Of a stretch of 64,000 nt of DNA, positions 8,425 through 17,856 are shown piece after piece. Made by a program: the position numbers and the translations under genes. The stretch is taken from positions 66,755 to 130,754 of the forward strand of contig JBIKIQ010000009.1 of assembly GCA_044361535.1 (NCBI GenBank), written 5' to 3'. How positions within the stretch are numbered: the stretch's first letter is position 1; each line of letters starts with the position of its first letter. The notes under the pieces were generated by a model. The model was not told the origin of the DNA, did not search any database, and worked only from the letters and a program-made list of their open reading frames with translations. The DNA comes from UBA952 sp044361535. Its GTDB lineage: Bacteria; Bacteroidota; Bacteroidia; Flavobacteriales_D; Crocinitomicaceae.

Positions 8425-11258
8425 TCGATTTTAGTAAATCGCATTCTTTTTGTTAAATTGCTTTTTGCAAGCACTTCAATGGTATACAAACCATTTGAAA
8501 AATAACTTATATCAACTGTATTTACAAAAGCTCCATTGAGTACTATTTTCCCATTCATATCTAATATGCGGTAAGAAGTTCCCTCTCCGTTTATATAAAT
8601 TGTACTTTTTACTGGATTTGGATAGATAACCAATAAATCAGTAGGCAACGAATTTATTCCGGCTTCCATATCAACGAATACTGAATCTGTTAATTGACAA
8701 CCATTCGCGTCAGTTACAAGCACTGAATACCAACCACTATTTAAATAAACCGCCAAATTTTCCGCTTGATTATTCGGGTCATTCCATGAATAGCTGTATG
8801 GTGCAATTCCACCTAGAACATTAACACTTGCAGTTCCATCCAAACTAATTATTTGAGGTGTTGAAGAAAGAGAAGCAGTTAGTGGTTGAGGCTGATTAAT
8901 AGTTGCATTCACAGGTTGAGATGAGCAATTATTCTCATCAGTTGCATAGACCTCATATATTCCAGAGCTCAAGTTAGAAGTACTTGAATTTGCTGCTTGC
9001 TGATCAATCCAGTATGAATAATTTCCTGTTCCTCCTTGACCTTGTATAAGGATTTCACCATTAGCATCGCCATGACATAAAGGATTTGTTACAACAGTTG
9101 AAACAACTAATTCTGAAGGTTGAGTAATTTCAAATTCAAGTGAGTCAATACATCCTCGAGCATCTGAGACGACAACTGAATAAGCTCCGGATATCAAACT
9201 ATCATTTAATTGAGTCGTTTGTCCATTTGACCAGTTGTAAGTAACAGGTAAATAATTTGAATTCACTAAATTGATTGATCCTTGACTACCCCCAAAACAA
9301 CCATTTTGAACTAACTGTGTATCAATTATAATAGGTAGGGGTTCCGGAATCAGAATAGAATCTGTTACAACACAACCGTCGGGATGGGTTATTGTGACAG
9401 AATGCCATCCACTTGTTAACGTACTATTTTGTTTCGTTAAAACTCCATTATCCCAAACGAAAACACAAGAATTAAACATGCAGGGGCACCCAGATGAATT
9501 CACAGTAGCCATTCCGTTTGTTCCGCCAGGACAAGATGGCGGATTAATTCCACCAAAACTAATAAAGTAAGGATTAGATAAAGTAAAAGAACGAGTTTCA
9601 AAGCAGCCAAGTGCATTTGTTACAGTAACCGAATAAGTTCCTGCGGATAAATTTGTAAGAATTGAGTCAGTGCTATTGGTATTCCACAAAAACGTATTTG
9701 GACCTGAACCTGGCATTGTAAATAGAGAAATTGATCCATTTGAACTGCCATTGCATGTTGGTTGAGAGACAGATGCATTAGCAATTACACTACCAAAACC
9801 ACAATCTACTGGGTCTAAATTATAAATACCATCATTGTTGGATCCCAAATAACTTCCCCAGGCAATACCAGCGTTTGGAATACTTAGGTTTAATTCATTT
9901 CTATTCACATAAATTCCCTTCCACCCAACAGGATTTAAACTGTCTTTTTTTACAGCATAAACAATGTCAATCAAATTATCCCCATCGAGGTCTGTTAACA
10001 AAGGTGTAGCTCCTAAATTAACCCCTGATTTTGTTGCTCCAATTTGAGTAATAGCTCCTGTCGAGAAATTAATACTTTGAAGACGGTGTCTGTATGCTCC
10101 ATTTTCCATGTATGTAACAGAAACTAGGCCTTCATCTCGGCCATTATTATCAAAATCCAATGCATTTGCTGATAGATAATTAAATGTGCCCAAACTATCC
10201 TTAAAAGAAATTTCACCTGTTGATCCATCAATCATCACTTGATAAAAATCAGTGTAAGATGGTGCTGTTCCTTTAAATAAAATGGCTAATACATCTGGGA
10301 TATTGTCACCACCAGTAAAATTACCAAAAATTGGCTCCGCACTTGATTCTGTATTTGGTAATTGAACTTGCCAAGTTGGATTAAGATTTGTGCCTTTGAT
10401 TTTCGTAATTCTTCCACCAAAACTTTGAATTACAATGTCATGTCCTCCATTTGCTGTTTTACACAAGGCTGCTGGAGCAATAAAGCCTTTGTATGCATCG
10501 GTATCTAACTCCACTGAGTTTGCCAAAGAATTCGAAAAAATCAGATCATTTAAAGGACAGGCCCAAAAAGATCCTCCTAAATTTTCTCCACCTGTACCGT
10601 ACAAAACCCATGTTGTACCATTTCCTTGAATGTCTGCCACAAGAGGAGAGCAATAAGTTTCAGCACTATCTGGAACTACCGCTTTTGCAATAAGATGACC
10701 ATTTTGAGCATTAATTACCATCAAGTGACCTGGCGGTCGATTCGTTTCCCAATCGGGCGCTGCATGATTTCCACCATTTGATACAAGTAAATCTTCAATA
10801 CCATCACCTGAAACATCATTTATAAATTGTGGATTGTAAAAATTATAAAGACCACTATCAGCTGGATTTATCGGATAAGGAAAATAATCCCAAATTAAAC
10901 TTCCGTTTGCCCCATTAATAGCAAGTAATTGAGCTTGTCGACCAGTTATAAAAACATCCTTTATTCCATCATTGGTTATATCCCGAAAAACAGCACTTCC
11001 AAAAACCTCATTCCTACTGCCTCGTTTCCATAATAAAGAGCCATTTAACCCATTAAATGCCATGATCCCGTTATTACTTGCTACGCCATCAGTTCCGCCA
11101 CCAATTACAACATCTTTGATACCGTCACCATTTAGATCACAAGCCCTTGGAGATGAGAGCGTTGGTATTGAATCTGTAAAAGATTGCCAAGATTCTGTTT
11201 GAGCATAAGACAAATTTAAGATCAAACCAGCTAGAAAAAGCATGTAGAATTTATTCAT
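8421..11258 (-). CDS. FG-GAP/SprB-repeat surface protein, type A T9SS cargo
   Basis: 945 aa from the ATG at 11258; the in-frame TTG at 11267 is less likely because the signal peptide MNKFYMLFLAGLILNLSYAQ starts at the ATG. Residues ~25-470 are FG-GAP/VCBS-like propeller repeats with calcium-loop motifs (DLNGDGIKD, DVSGDGIED, DLDGDNLID). Residues ~500-860 hold several SprB-type repeats, each ending in a SAGTYSVTVTNALGC-like segment. The last ~75 residues are a type A sorting domain (IYPNP, RILDMNGKIV). SprB-repeat proteins are known as motility and adhesion components in flavobacteria; this one probably acts in surface binding. A near-match -7 box (TACCTTTA) lies at ~11282-11289 ahead of the gene. 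Confidence 0.85.
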   Translation of the reverse strand: MNKFYMLFLAGLILNLSYAQTESWQSFTDSIPTLSSPRACDLNGDGIKDVVIGGGTDGVASNNGIMAFNGLNGSLLWKRGSRNEVFGSAVFRDITNDGIKDVFITGRQAQLLAINGANGSLIWDYFPYPINPADSGLYNFYNPQFINDVSGDGIEDLLVSNGGNHAAPDWETNRPPGHLMVINAQNGHLIAKAVVPDSAETYCSPLVADIQGNGTTWVLYGTGGENLGGSFWACPLNDLIFSNSLANSVELDTDAYKGFIAPAALCKTANGGHDIVIQSFGGRITKIKGTNLNPTWQVQLPNTESSAEPIFGNFTGGDNIPDVLAILFKGTAPSYTDFYQVMIDGSTGEISFKDSLGTFNYLSANALDFDNNGRDEGLVSVTYMENGAYRHRLQSINFSTGAITQIGATKSGVNLGATPLLTDLDGDNLIDIVYAVKKDSLNPVGWKGIYVNRNELNLSIPNAGIAWGSYLGSNNDGIYNLDPVDCGFGSVIANASVSQPTCNGSSNGSISLFTMPGSGPNTFLWNTNSTDSILTNLSAGTYSVTVTNALGCFETRSFTLSNPYFISFGGINPPSCPGGTNGMATVNSSGCPCMFNSCVFVWDNGVLTKQNSTLTSGWHSVTITHPDGCVVTDSILIPEPLPIIIDTQLVQNGCFGGSQGSINLVNSNYLPVTYNWSNGQTTQLNDSLISGAYSVVVSDARGCIDSLEFEITQPSELVVSTVVTNPLCHGDANGEILIQGQGGTGNYSYWIDQQAANSSTSNLSSGIYEVYATDENNCSSQPVNATINQPQPLTASLSSTPQIISLDGTASVNVLGGIAPYSYSWNDPNNQAENLAVYLNSGWYSVLVTDANGCQLTDSVFVDMEAGINSLPTDLLVIYPNPVKSTIYINGEGTSYRILDMNGKIVLNGAFVNTVDISYFSNGLYTIEVLAKSNLTKRMRFTKID

Positions 11259-11316
11259 AATATTCAAAATAAATAGATGTATAAAGGTAAACTATAACTT
11301 GGACTTTACAAAACAA

Positions 11317-12180
11317 TTACGCCATGTCAGATTTCTCGACGCGCACTACATTGCCAAAATATAGTTCTTTATTTGTAGTGGTTTTCATCCAAAGTTCTTT
11401 GATACTAATTGTATTATTAGGAAAATATAAAGGAAAAAGATCTTGTAAGAACTGAATATCTATCGCCAGTGTGTAGGTATTCATAATGAGAAAGCCATTT
11501 TCTGTCAATAAATTAGAACAAGTTGCAATCAGTTCGTCTATTTGATCCTCAAGTTTCCACTTTTCGCCCTTGGCACCAATTCCCCATGCTGGCGGATCCA
11601 TTAGAATTCCTCGAAATTTATTGCCTCGTTTTTCCTCGCGTTTTATAAATTTCAAAGCATCTTCGTGTACCCATCTAATATCTGAAAGATCACTTTGGAC
11701 CATATTTAATTTAGCCCAAGAAATAAGATTTTTCACCGAATCAACATGAAATACATCTGCCCTAACAGATTTAGCAATGCATGAAGCTATTCCAGTGTAT
11801 GCGAATAAATTTAGGAATTTTTCATTGGGCTCTAATTCATTTAAAATGAAATCCCAATTGGTTTTTTGTTCTGGAAAAATTCCTAAATGTTTAAACTTTG
11901 TAAGCTCAAGTTTTATCATAACCTTTTTATAGGCTATCTCCCATGACTTGGGTGCTTTCTGTAATTCTTTCCAATTACCTGCTTGTCCTTTTGTTTCAAC
12001 AAACTCAAAATGGGCTATTTTTTTCCATTCTGAAAAAGGTAATTCCGACTTAAAATAAGCTTGAAGCTCAGGTCGAATTGTAATGATTTTCCCCCACCGT
12101 TCTAGTTTCTTTCCTCCACCTGCATCAATGAGTTCATAATCAGGCCATCCTGAAGCAAATAACTTTATATTATCCGTCAT
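11317..12180 (-). CDS. Class I SAM-dependent methyltransferase (RlmI/RlmK-like)
   Basis: 287 aa. Rossmann methyltransferase motifs are clear: LNLFAYTG at residues 123-130 (motif I, SAM-binding), Asp147 in HVDS (motif II), EDA at 173-175, and MDPPAWG at 194-200. The DPPxxG catalytic motif is typical of the PF10672 family of rRNA cytosine-5 or related methyltransferases; the substrate cannot be fixed from sequence. It lacks the PUA domain of full-length RlmI. Its ATG overlaps the TGA of a short upstream ORF (ATGA, 12177-12180), and it is the last gene of an operon starting at the Rid gene. Confidence 0.8.
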   Translation of the reverse strand: MTDNIKLFASGWPDYELIDAGGGKKLERWGKIITIRPELQAYFKSELPFSEWKKIAHFEFVETKGQAGNWKELQKAPKSWEIAYKKVMIKLELTKFKHLGIFPEQKTNWDFILNELEPNEKFLNLFAYTGIASCIAKSVRADVFHVDSVKNLISWAKLNMVQSDLSDIRWVHEDALKFIKREEKRGNKFRGILMDPPAWGIGAKGEKWKLEDQIDELIATCSNLLTENGFLIMNTYTLAIDIQFLQDLFPLYFPNNTISIKELWMKTTTNKELYFGNVVRVEKSDMA

Positions 12181-12323
12181 TGCTTTTCATTCATTTTCAA
12201 GAACGCATCTATATTCATCCAGCCAAGTTCCCAAATAAAAGACAACAATACTTCTGTTTCCTTATGAGCATCTGCAAAATTTTTTGAAGTAAAGTTTTTA
12301 AAATGATCTTCCACCAATAACAT
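12177..12323 (-). CDS. Short coupled ORF (48 aa), unknown
   Basis: Fills the otherwise empty 198-base gap between the TPR gene and the methyltransferase. The frame stays open upstream to ~12383 (right after the TPR stop), but the only standard start is ATG at 12323. The product starts MLLVEDHF and ends NIDAFLKMNEKQ. It stops with a TGA that overlaps the methyltransferase ATG, which argues for real translation. Amino-acid composition looks coding. The extra open 20 codons upstream leave open a longer gene with an unusual start or a frameshift. Confidence 0.45.
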   Translation of the reverse strand: MLLVEDHFKNFTSKNFADAHKETEVLLSFIWELGWMNIDAFLKMNEKQ

Positions 12324-12378
12324 GGCTCTAACGGTTGAATTAATATTTATACAAAAACTTGTGAAATACTCGTTTTCA

Positions 12379-12960
12379 TCATCTCATTTTTGGCGTCTTT
12401 TTTCTACCACCCATCATTTGAGCCATCCGCATTTGATTTTTAGAAGGTGCCATTGTTAACTGTTGTTGCATCATTTTAATTTGGTCCTTCATTATTCCAT
12501 CTTTATCAAGTTTTTTAGCTTCTGACAATAAGGAAATAGCCTCATTTTTTCGACCAGTTTGAGCACATATACCTGACAAATGCATGCGAGCCACAGCATT
12601 ATCTTGAGCTGTTCTCAATCCTAAGGCTAGGGCTTTGCGTAGTACTTGTTCGCTTTTGGCAAATCCAAATTCTTGGGAATTCATTACTGCTTGAAGATAA
12701 AGAACGTAGGCATGTTGTTTTCTAGGGAGAAACTGTGGATGAGTAATTCGATTTATATGTTTTTTTGCCTTATCCGTATTGCCTAATCTCATCTGATTGA
12801 GGGCAAGAATCATATTTTCATTTCTAAAAAATGATAAAATTAACAGGGCTGTAACAAAAATAAAAACGATTCCCCAACCCCAATGACCGGATGCAAAAAG
12901 CCATGTGTTAAAGGAAATACTGATTGCAGCTAATAAGCAACGAAAAATAAAAGAAATCAT
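12379..12960 (-). CDS. TPR-containing membrane-anchored protein
   Basis: 193 aa. Two hydrophobic segments at residues ~4-22 and ~28-45 (ISFIFRCLLAAISISFNTW, then WGWGIVFIFVTALLILSFF), then a soluble region of TPR-like helical pairs (~55-160, e.g. AVARMHLSGICAQTGRKNEAISLL), and a basic Met/Lys-rich tail (GGRKKTPKMR). Probably a scaffold facing the cytoplasm. It is separated from the Rid gene by 3 bases. Function unknown; TPR assignment is by pattern only. Confidence 0.65.
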   Translation of the reverse strand: MISFIFRCLLAAISISFNTWLFASGHWGWGIVFIFVTALLILSFFRNENMILALNQMRLGNTDKAKKHINRITHPQFLPRKQHAYVLYLQAVMNSQEFGFAKSEQVLRKALALGLRTAQDNAVARMHLSGICAQTGRKNEAISLLSEAKKLDKDGIMKDQIKMMQQQLTMAPSKNQMRMAQMMGGRKKTPKMR

Positions 12961-12963
12961 AAT

Positions 12964-13389
12964 TTAATCAATTGTGGCAATACATTTTAATTCTATAGCG
13001 ATTGGTGTCGGAAGAGAGTTTATCTCTACGGTTGTTCTGCATGGCAGATTGTCCTTAAAATATTCAGCGTATACTTTATTATAAACTTGAAAATCTCGCT
13101 TCATATTAACTAAAAACACAGTAACATCTACCAATCTCTCCCAACTAGAACCTGATTCTTCAAGAATAATACGAACATTATCAAAAACGCTCCTGCACTG
13201 CATTTCAAAATCAAACTCAATAAAGTTTCCATTGTGATCTAATACAAGTCCTGGAACGGCTGAATCGTTTGAATTTGACCCAGCTACCCTAGGTCCAACG
13301 CCTGATAGAAACAATAAATTTCCAACTTTTCGCGCATGAGGGTATAAACCTACTGGTTTTGGAGCTTTTTCAGTTGAGATTTTATCCAT
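12964..13389 (-). CDS. RidA-superfamily protein, 2-aminomuconate deaminase-like
   Basis: 141 aa. Rid-family fold with the conserved arginine in PCRTTVE (near residue 118) and the C-terminal AIELKCIATI strand. The opening KAPKPVGLYPHARKVGNLLFLSGVGPR, the CRSVF segment and the LPTPIAIE segment match the subgroup that contains 2-aminomuconate deaminase of the kynurenine/2-nitrobenzoate pathways more closely than general RidA. No other tryptophan-degradation gene is nearby, so the role (specific deaminase or general imine deaminase) is undecided. It heads the operon, behind a TATATTTG -7 box. Confidence 0.78.
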   Translation of the reverse strand: MDKISTEKAPKPVGLYPHARKVGNLLFLSGVGPRVAGSNSNDSAVPGLVLDHNGNFIEFDFEMQCRSVFDNVRIILEESGSSWERLVDVTVFLVNMKRDFQVYNKVYAEYFKDNLPCRTTVEINSLPTPIAIELKCIATID

Positions 13390-13418
13390 GAAAATAGAAT
13401 TCTAATTTTTTTAGAGTA

Positions 13419-13426
13419 CAAATATA
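13419..13426 (-). promoter_or_regulatory. Bacteroidota -7 box (TATATTTG) for the Rid operon
   Basis: Exact TAnnTTTG match on the minus strand, 29 bases upstream of the Rid start codon. A transcript start 5-8 bases downstream would give a leader of roughly 20-25 bases. No clear -33 TTTG. Confidence 0.5.
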
Positions 13427-13461
13427 AATAAGTAATTGCTTAAAAGGAAATAAGAAAAAAT

Positions 13462-15543
13462 CTATCTCAAAAGATTTACAAATCCCGTAATCTTTAGCTT
13501 ATCATCATTATCCTTTGGTTTAAATGAAATCACCCAAATATAGGTACCAACGGGAGCATTTGAACCGTTTAAACCAAATGAACCATCCCATCCTTCATTA
13601 TGGTCAAAAGATTGCCATACTAATTCTCCCCATCGATTAAAAATCGTCATTTCAAAATTATCAGGTGAAAATCCAGATGTAAATACAGGGGTAAACAATT
13701 GATTATGCTCATCGGCGTCTGGTGTAAACGCATTTGGCACATAATAAATCAATAATTCTTGATAAGAAATAGGCATTGATGTCGAATCAACACATCCAGC
13801 TTCAGATGTAGCAATGAGGGTTGCAACATAACCTGTTTGAAGATTGGTACTGTACGTATGAATGGGTTCAAAATCAGTGGCATTTGTATTATCTCCAAAA
13901 TACCATTGGTAACTAACCGCATTTGAAGAATTATTGTAAAACGAAACAGTCGAATTTCCTGGGCCAATCGTGCCTGGCGAAAGATAAAATGAAGCATCAA
14001 CATCTTCAATGCAAACAACATCATTAAATGTTACTGTTGTATCGCATCCTTGCAAATCAGTTTGTGTTAAAGTAATATCATAACATCCAACTTGGTTATA
14101 CACAGTTGTTGGATCGAAACAAAGTGTTGAAGTTTGGTTATTGCCAAAATTCCAAGTGCAATTTGTAGCCGCAGGATTATTATTTGTGAAGGTCACCTCT
14201 GTCGGCACACAACCTGTAGATACACTTGAAGAAATAGATGGAATTTGTGCATACAAAATTGAAACTAAAACCTCATCTGTATTGGTACAATTATTTACAT
14301 CTGTACCCGTTACAATGTATGAACCTGGGGAGTTTGGAGAAAAGGCAACCCCATTTTGTATGCCACCTGTCCATTGATAGGTGTTAGCTCCCGATCCTGA
14401 AAGCGTAACTGAGCCACCAAGACAGGTGCTTTGGTCAAGACCCGCAGAAACGACGGGCAACGGATTAACCACAACTGTTGTAGTTCCTGTACAAACATTC
14501 CCAAGATTATCAGTTGCGGTAACTGTAATTGGAAAACTACCAGCACTAGGAGCGGGTACATTTGTTACATTTTGAGTATTTCCAATCTGATTTCCTGCCA
14601 AACTCCAGACGTAAGTTCCGCCAGTAACATTGCTGGCCGAAAGGTTAAAGGTTGAACCTATACATACAGGACCATTGTTAGTTGCAGTAACCGTACATCC
14701 GCATTGAGGACTTGTAGATGGTAAGACAGTCACTATTGCCGTTGCCGTGCCTGTGCCTATTGCGCCATTTGCTGCTGGTGCCGTTACGGTTACCGTATAG
14801 ATTGTGGTAACGGATGGAGAAACAGTAATTGTTGGAGTAGTGGCTCCGTTGGACCATGCATACGTTGTTGCACCAGGACTATTTGCTGTTAGTGTTGTAG
14901 ATTGTCCTGGACAAATTGTAGCCCCAGCAACTGTGACAGGTTGCACAGCTGTACATGAAACATTGGCAGTACCAAAAAAATTTAGTGGTAAACTTGTTAC
15001 TTGAGAACTGTAATTTGAAAGGCAAATTAAATATTGTTGTCCCGCAGTTACATTTAACTCGGGCTCAAAATTTGATGCATCACCACCGGGAGGTGGAGGC
15101 GTTGATATACCTGTAAAACCTTCACACATCCCATTCCAATTACAACGGATGGGAGCAAGTTGGTTACTTATAATTTGAGTACATGAATTAGCCGTATATG
15201 GCCACATAATCCAATCAAAACAACCCATACCGTTATCTTGACCAAATGAAAATTCTAAGGTACCTGTTCCAGCAACATTAATTACCATCCAAGTTGGATT
15301 TAATTCGCCAGATAAAAGACAACCCGAATTACCAGAAGCAGGATTTATGGAAGGATTGGAAACCGTACCAGTTTGAAATTCTGTTACGGAACCTGAGCCA
15401 GTTACAGGATCTATTTGAAATGACGCATTTTGGCAAATGTTTACAGCAGTCGCACAATCAGAGGCTGTTACAGGACCTCCTGCAAAAGAATAATTGCTTA
15501 TAATGAACGTTATCAATAACGTATATAACGAAATCTTTTTCAT
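13462..15543 (-). CDS. PKD/Ig-like secreted protein with type B (gliding-associated) T9SS C-terminus
   Basis: 693 aa. Signal peptide MKKISLYTLLITFIISNYSFA. The N-terminal ~180 residues are a Cys-containing domain with a ribbon of CxxGxxGxxx-type features (CFDWIMWPY, CNWNGMCEG). Ig-like and PKD modules follow (WSNGATTPTITVSP, WNFGNNQTSTLC, WYFGDNTNATDFEP). The last ~90 residues are the gliding-motility-associated type B domain: VPNAFTPDADEHNQ, then FNRWGELVWQS, then GWDGSFG, ending GFVNLLR. These are exported by T9SS and are often associated with SprF-like partners; no such partner is in the window. Likely surface adhesin. Confidence 0.85.
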   Translation of the reverse strand: MKKISLYTLLITFIISNYSFAGGPVTASDCATAVNICQNASFQIDPVTGSGSVTEFQTGTVSNPSINPASGNSGCLLSGELNPTWMVINVAGTGTLEFSFGQDNGMGCFDWIMWPYTANSCTQIISNQLAPIRCNWNGMCEGFTGISTPPPPGGDASNFEPELNVTAGQQYLICLSNYSSQVTSLPLNFFGTANVSCTAVQPVTVAGATICPGQSTTLTANSPGATTYAWSNGATTPTITVSPSVTTIYTVTVTAPAANGAIGTGTATAIVTVLPSTSPQCGCTVTATNNGPVCIGSTFNLSASNVTGGTYVWSLAGNQIGNTQNVTNVPAPSAGSFPITVTATDNLGNVCTGTTTVVVNPLPVVSAGLDQSTCLGGSVTLSGSGANTYQWTGGIQNGVAFSPNSPGSYIVTGTDVNNCTNTDEVLVSILYAQIPSISSSVSTGCVPTEVTFTNNNPAATNCTWNFGNNQTSTLCFDPTTVYNQVGCYDITLTQTDLQGCDTTVTFNDVVCIEDVDASFYLSPGTIGPGNSTVSFYNNSSNAVSYQWYFGDNTNATDFEPIHTYSTNLQTGYVATLIATSEAGCVDSTSMPISYQELLIYYVPNAFTPDADEHNQLFTPVFTSGFSPDNFEMTIFNRWGELVWQSFDHNEGWDGSFGLNGSNAPVGTYIWVISFKPKDNDDKLKITGFVNLLR

Positions 15544-15594
15544 AATTGAGAAACAAGCTTTTCGTTAAGACGCAAAAACAACCTTTTCGTTGCC

Positions 15595-15783
15595 TTACTT
15601 AAGTTGATTTGGATCTTTAGATGCCTTATCATTAAGTTTTCTTTGAATATTCATCCAATAATAGAACCCAAAAAAGCCTAGGGCTATTAAAGAATAATTA
15701 AAAATATTACCAACTACTTCAAAAAATTTAAATGATGCAGTTAATAAATCTCCAATTGAATAAATTACGTCGGATGAACTCAT
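15595..15783 (-). CDS. Small single-span membrane protein (DUF6341-like)
   Basis: 62 aa with one membrane segment (~residues 28-46, FNYSLIALGFFGFYYWMN), a polar N-terminus and a charged tail (QRKLNDKASKDPNQLK). The layout and the GFxGxxYWM segment resemble the small DUF6341 proteins of flavobacteria. It sits 50 bases after rnc and 51 bases before the T9SS protein gene. Function unknown. Confidence 0.55.
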   Translation of the reverse strand: MSSSDVIYSIGDLLTASFKFFEVVGNIFNYSLIALGFFGFYYWMNIQRKLNDKASKDPNQLK

Positions 15784-15833
15784 AAAAAATATTTTTACAA
15801 AGAAAATAAAAAAATCTGATTATCCAAAACTAA

Positions 15834-16547
15834 TTAAAATTCACCTAAAAGTTCAAGTGTTTCTTTTGCGGCTTCCTGTTCTGCTAGTTTTTTAGCACTT
15901 CCCTTACCTCGTCCATATTTTTTTCCATTAATCTCTACTTCTACTTCATAAACCCATCCACTTCCGGTATTTACTTCTTTTAGCACATCAAAAGATAGTT
16001 GCAGTTTTTTCTTTTGGCACCAAATAAAAAGCTTGGATTTAAAATCAATCTCCTCTTCTAATAGCCGATTTATATTGACATAATTTCTAAAAACAAAATT
16101 TTGAACAGATTTCTTTACAGAATCATATCCTCCATCCAAATAAATTGCACCAAGTATTGCCTCAAATGCATTACCTTCTAATGTGTTTAAATTGATTGAA
16201 CGAGCTTGGTTATAACGAAGTATTTCCCGAATATTCATAGCATCCCCGATATCTGAAAGGGTCTTTCTATTAACTATTTTAGATTTTATTCGTGTCAGAT
16301 ATCCCTCATCTTCGTCTTCAAATTTGACAAATAAGTAATCAGCGACAACTGAATCTAGAACAGCATCACCTAAAAACTCTAATCTTTCATTAGAGAATTC
16401 AATTTCTTGATTTCGAAAAGATTTGTGCGTAATTGCCTTAAAAAAGTATTTTAGTTCTTTTGGGCGATAACCAAATTTCTTTAGGATAAACCCGATTAAC
16501 TCAAGTTCTTCTTTACTTTTTGAGGGTTTGAAAAGGTTTTTTACCAA
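15834..16547 (-). CDS. rnc: Ribonuclease III
   Basis: 237 aa; cleaves double-stranded RNA in rRNA and mRNA processing. The RNase III signature NERLEFLGDAVL starts at residue 53 (catalytic/metal residues Glu54, Glu57, Asp61). The second metal segment EGNAFEAILGA (124-134) keeps Glu129 but has Asn126 where E. coli and Aquifex have Asp. The C-terminal dsRNA-binding domain is at ~168-235 (GRGKGSAKKLAEQEAA). The only in-frame start after an upstream stop is TTG at 16547; no ATG is available before the conserved core. It follows fabF by 9 bases, and acpP-fabF-rnc is a conserved bacterial order. Confidence 0.95.
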   Translation of the reverse strand: MVKNLFKPSKSKEELELIGFILKKFGYRPKELKYFFKAITHKSFRNQEIEFSNERLEFLGDAVLDSVVADYLFVKFEDEDEGYLTRIKSKIVNRKTLSDIGDAMNIREILRYNQARSINLNTLEGNAFEAILGAIYLDGGYDSVKKSVQNFVFRNYVNINRLLEEEIDFKSKLFIWCQKKKLQLSFDVLKEVNTGSGWVYEVEVEINGKKYGRGKGSAKKLAEQEAAKETLELLGEF

Positions 16548-16556
16548 GTCAAAAGA

Positions 16557-17813
16557 TTACTTACTGAATTTTTTTACTATGACACTTGTATTGTGACCAC
16601 CAAAACCAAAAGTATTTGATAGTGCTACATTTACCACTCTTTTCTGCGCGGTATTAAACGTAAAATTTAATTTGTTATCCAGTTCAGGATCATCAGTAAA
16701 ATGGTTGATAGTAGGAGGGACAACATCATTTTTGACAGCCAAAACACAAGCTATAGCTTCAATTGCTCCTGCTGCTCCCAACAAATGACCCGTCATCGAT
16801 TTTGTTGAACTTATATTCAAATTATATGCATGTTCTCCAAATACCGCCTGAATTGCCTTCACTTCAGCGACATCACCAAGAGGTGTAGAAGTTCCGTGAA
16901 CATTTATGTAATCAATATCAGAAGGGCTAATTTCTGCATCTTCCAACGCTGCGAGCATGGTATTTCTTGCTCCTATGCCTTCTGGGTGCGGCGCAGTCAT
17001 GTGATAAGCATCTCCTGACATTCCACCGCCAATTACTTCTGCATATATTGTTGCTCCTCGCTTAATTGCGTGCTCATATTCTTCAAGAACCAATGCTCCA
17101 CCGCCTTCACCTAATACGAATCCGTCACGATCAACATCAAAAGGTCTTGACGCAGTTTGCGGGGAATCATTTCGAGTTGATAAAGCTTTCAAAGCATTGA
17201 AACCACCCATTCCCATTTCATTTACTGCAGCCTCAGAACCACCTGTAATAATTGCATTGGCTTTACCAAGCCTAATTAAATTAAAGCTATCGATGATTGC
17301 ATTTGTAGAGGACGCACAAGCTGAAACAGTAACATAATTAGGACCTCTGAACCCGTATTTAATTGAAATGTGACCGGCTGCGATATCTGCTATCATTTTT
17401 GGAATGAAAAACGGATTGAACCTAGGTGTACCGTCACCAGCAAAAAATTCACGAGCCTCCTCTTGAAAGGTCTTTAACCCTCCAATACCCGAACCCCATA
17501 TAACTCCTACTCGATTTAAATCAAGCTCTGCAAAATTTACCAATCCAGAATCTTCGACTGCTTGAGTGGCTGTTACAAGGGCGTATTGCGAAAATTGATC
17601 TAGTTTCCTTGCTTCTTTTTTATCAATAAAATCTTCTACTTGAAAGTTTTTTACTTCACAAGCAAACAAGGTCTTGAATTTTGATGCGTCAAAGTAAGTA
17701 ATGGGCGCAGCTCCACTTTTGCCGGACACTAACGACTCCCAATATTCTTGAACAGAATTTCCAATAGGAGTTAATGCACCAAGCCCAGTAACAACAACGC
17801 GTTTTAGAACCAT
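16557..17813 (-). CDS. fabF: 3-oxoacyl-[ACP] synthase II (KAS II)
   Basis: 418 aa; elongates acyl-ACP by condensation with malonyl-ACP. The catalytic triad is intact: Cys166 in VSACASST, His306 in NVHGTSTP and His343 in TGHLLGAAG, with Lys338 in SSTKS. Length and full-length collinearity are normal for FabF. It lies 43 bases after acpP, whose product is its carrier. Confidence 0.97.
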   Translation of the reverse strand: MVLKRVVVTGLGALTPIGNSVQEYWESLVSGKSGAAPITYFDASKFKTLFACEVKNFQVEDFIDKKEARKLDQFSQYALVTATQAVEDSGLVNFAELDLNRVGVIWGSGIGGLKTFQEEAREFFAGDGTPRFNPFFIPKMIADIAAGHISIKYGFRGPNYVTVSACASSTNAIIDSFNLIRLGKANAIITGGSEAAVNEMGMGGFNALKALSTRNDSPQTASRPFDVDRDGFVLGEGGGALVLEEYEHAIKRGATIYAEVIGGGMSGDAYHMTAPHPEGIGARNTMLAALEDAEISPSDIDYINVHGTSTPLGDVAEVKAIQAVFGEHAYNLNISSTKSMTGHLLGAAGAIEAIACVLAVKNDVVPPTINHFTDDPELDNKLNFTFNTAQKRVVNVALSNTFGFGGHNTSVIVKKFSK

Positions 17814-17856
17814 ACTTATTTATTGAGTAAGAAATTATACAACTAAGAAAACGCTA

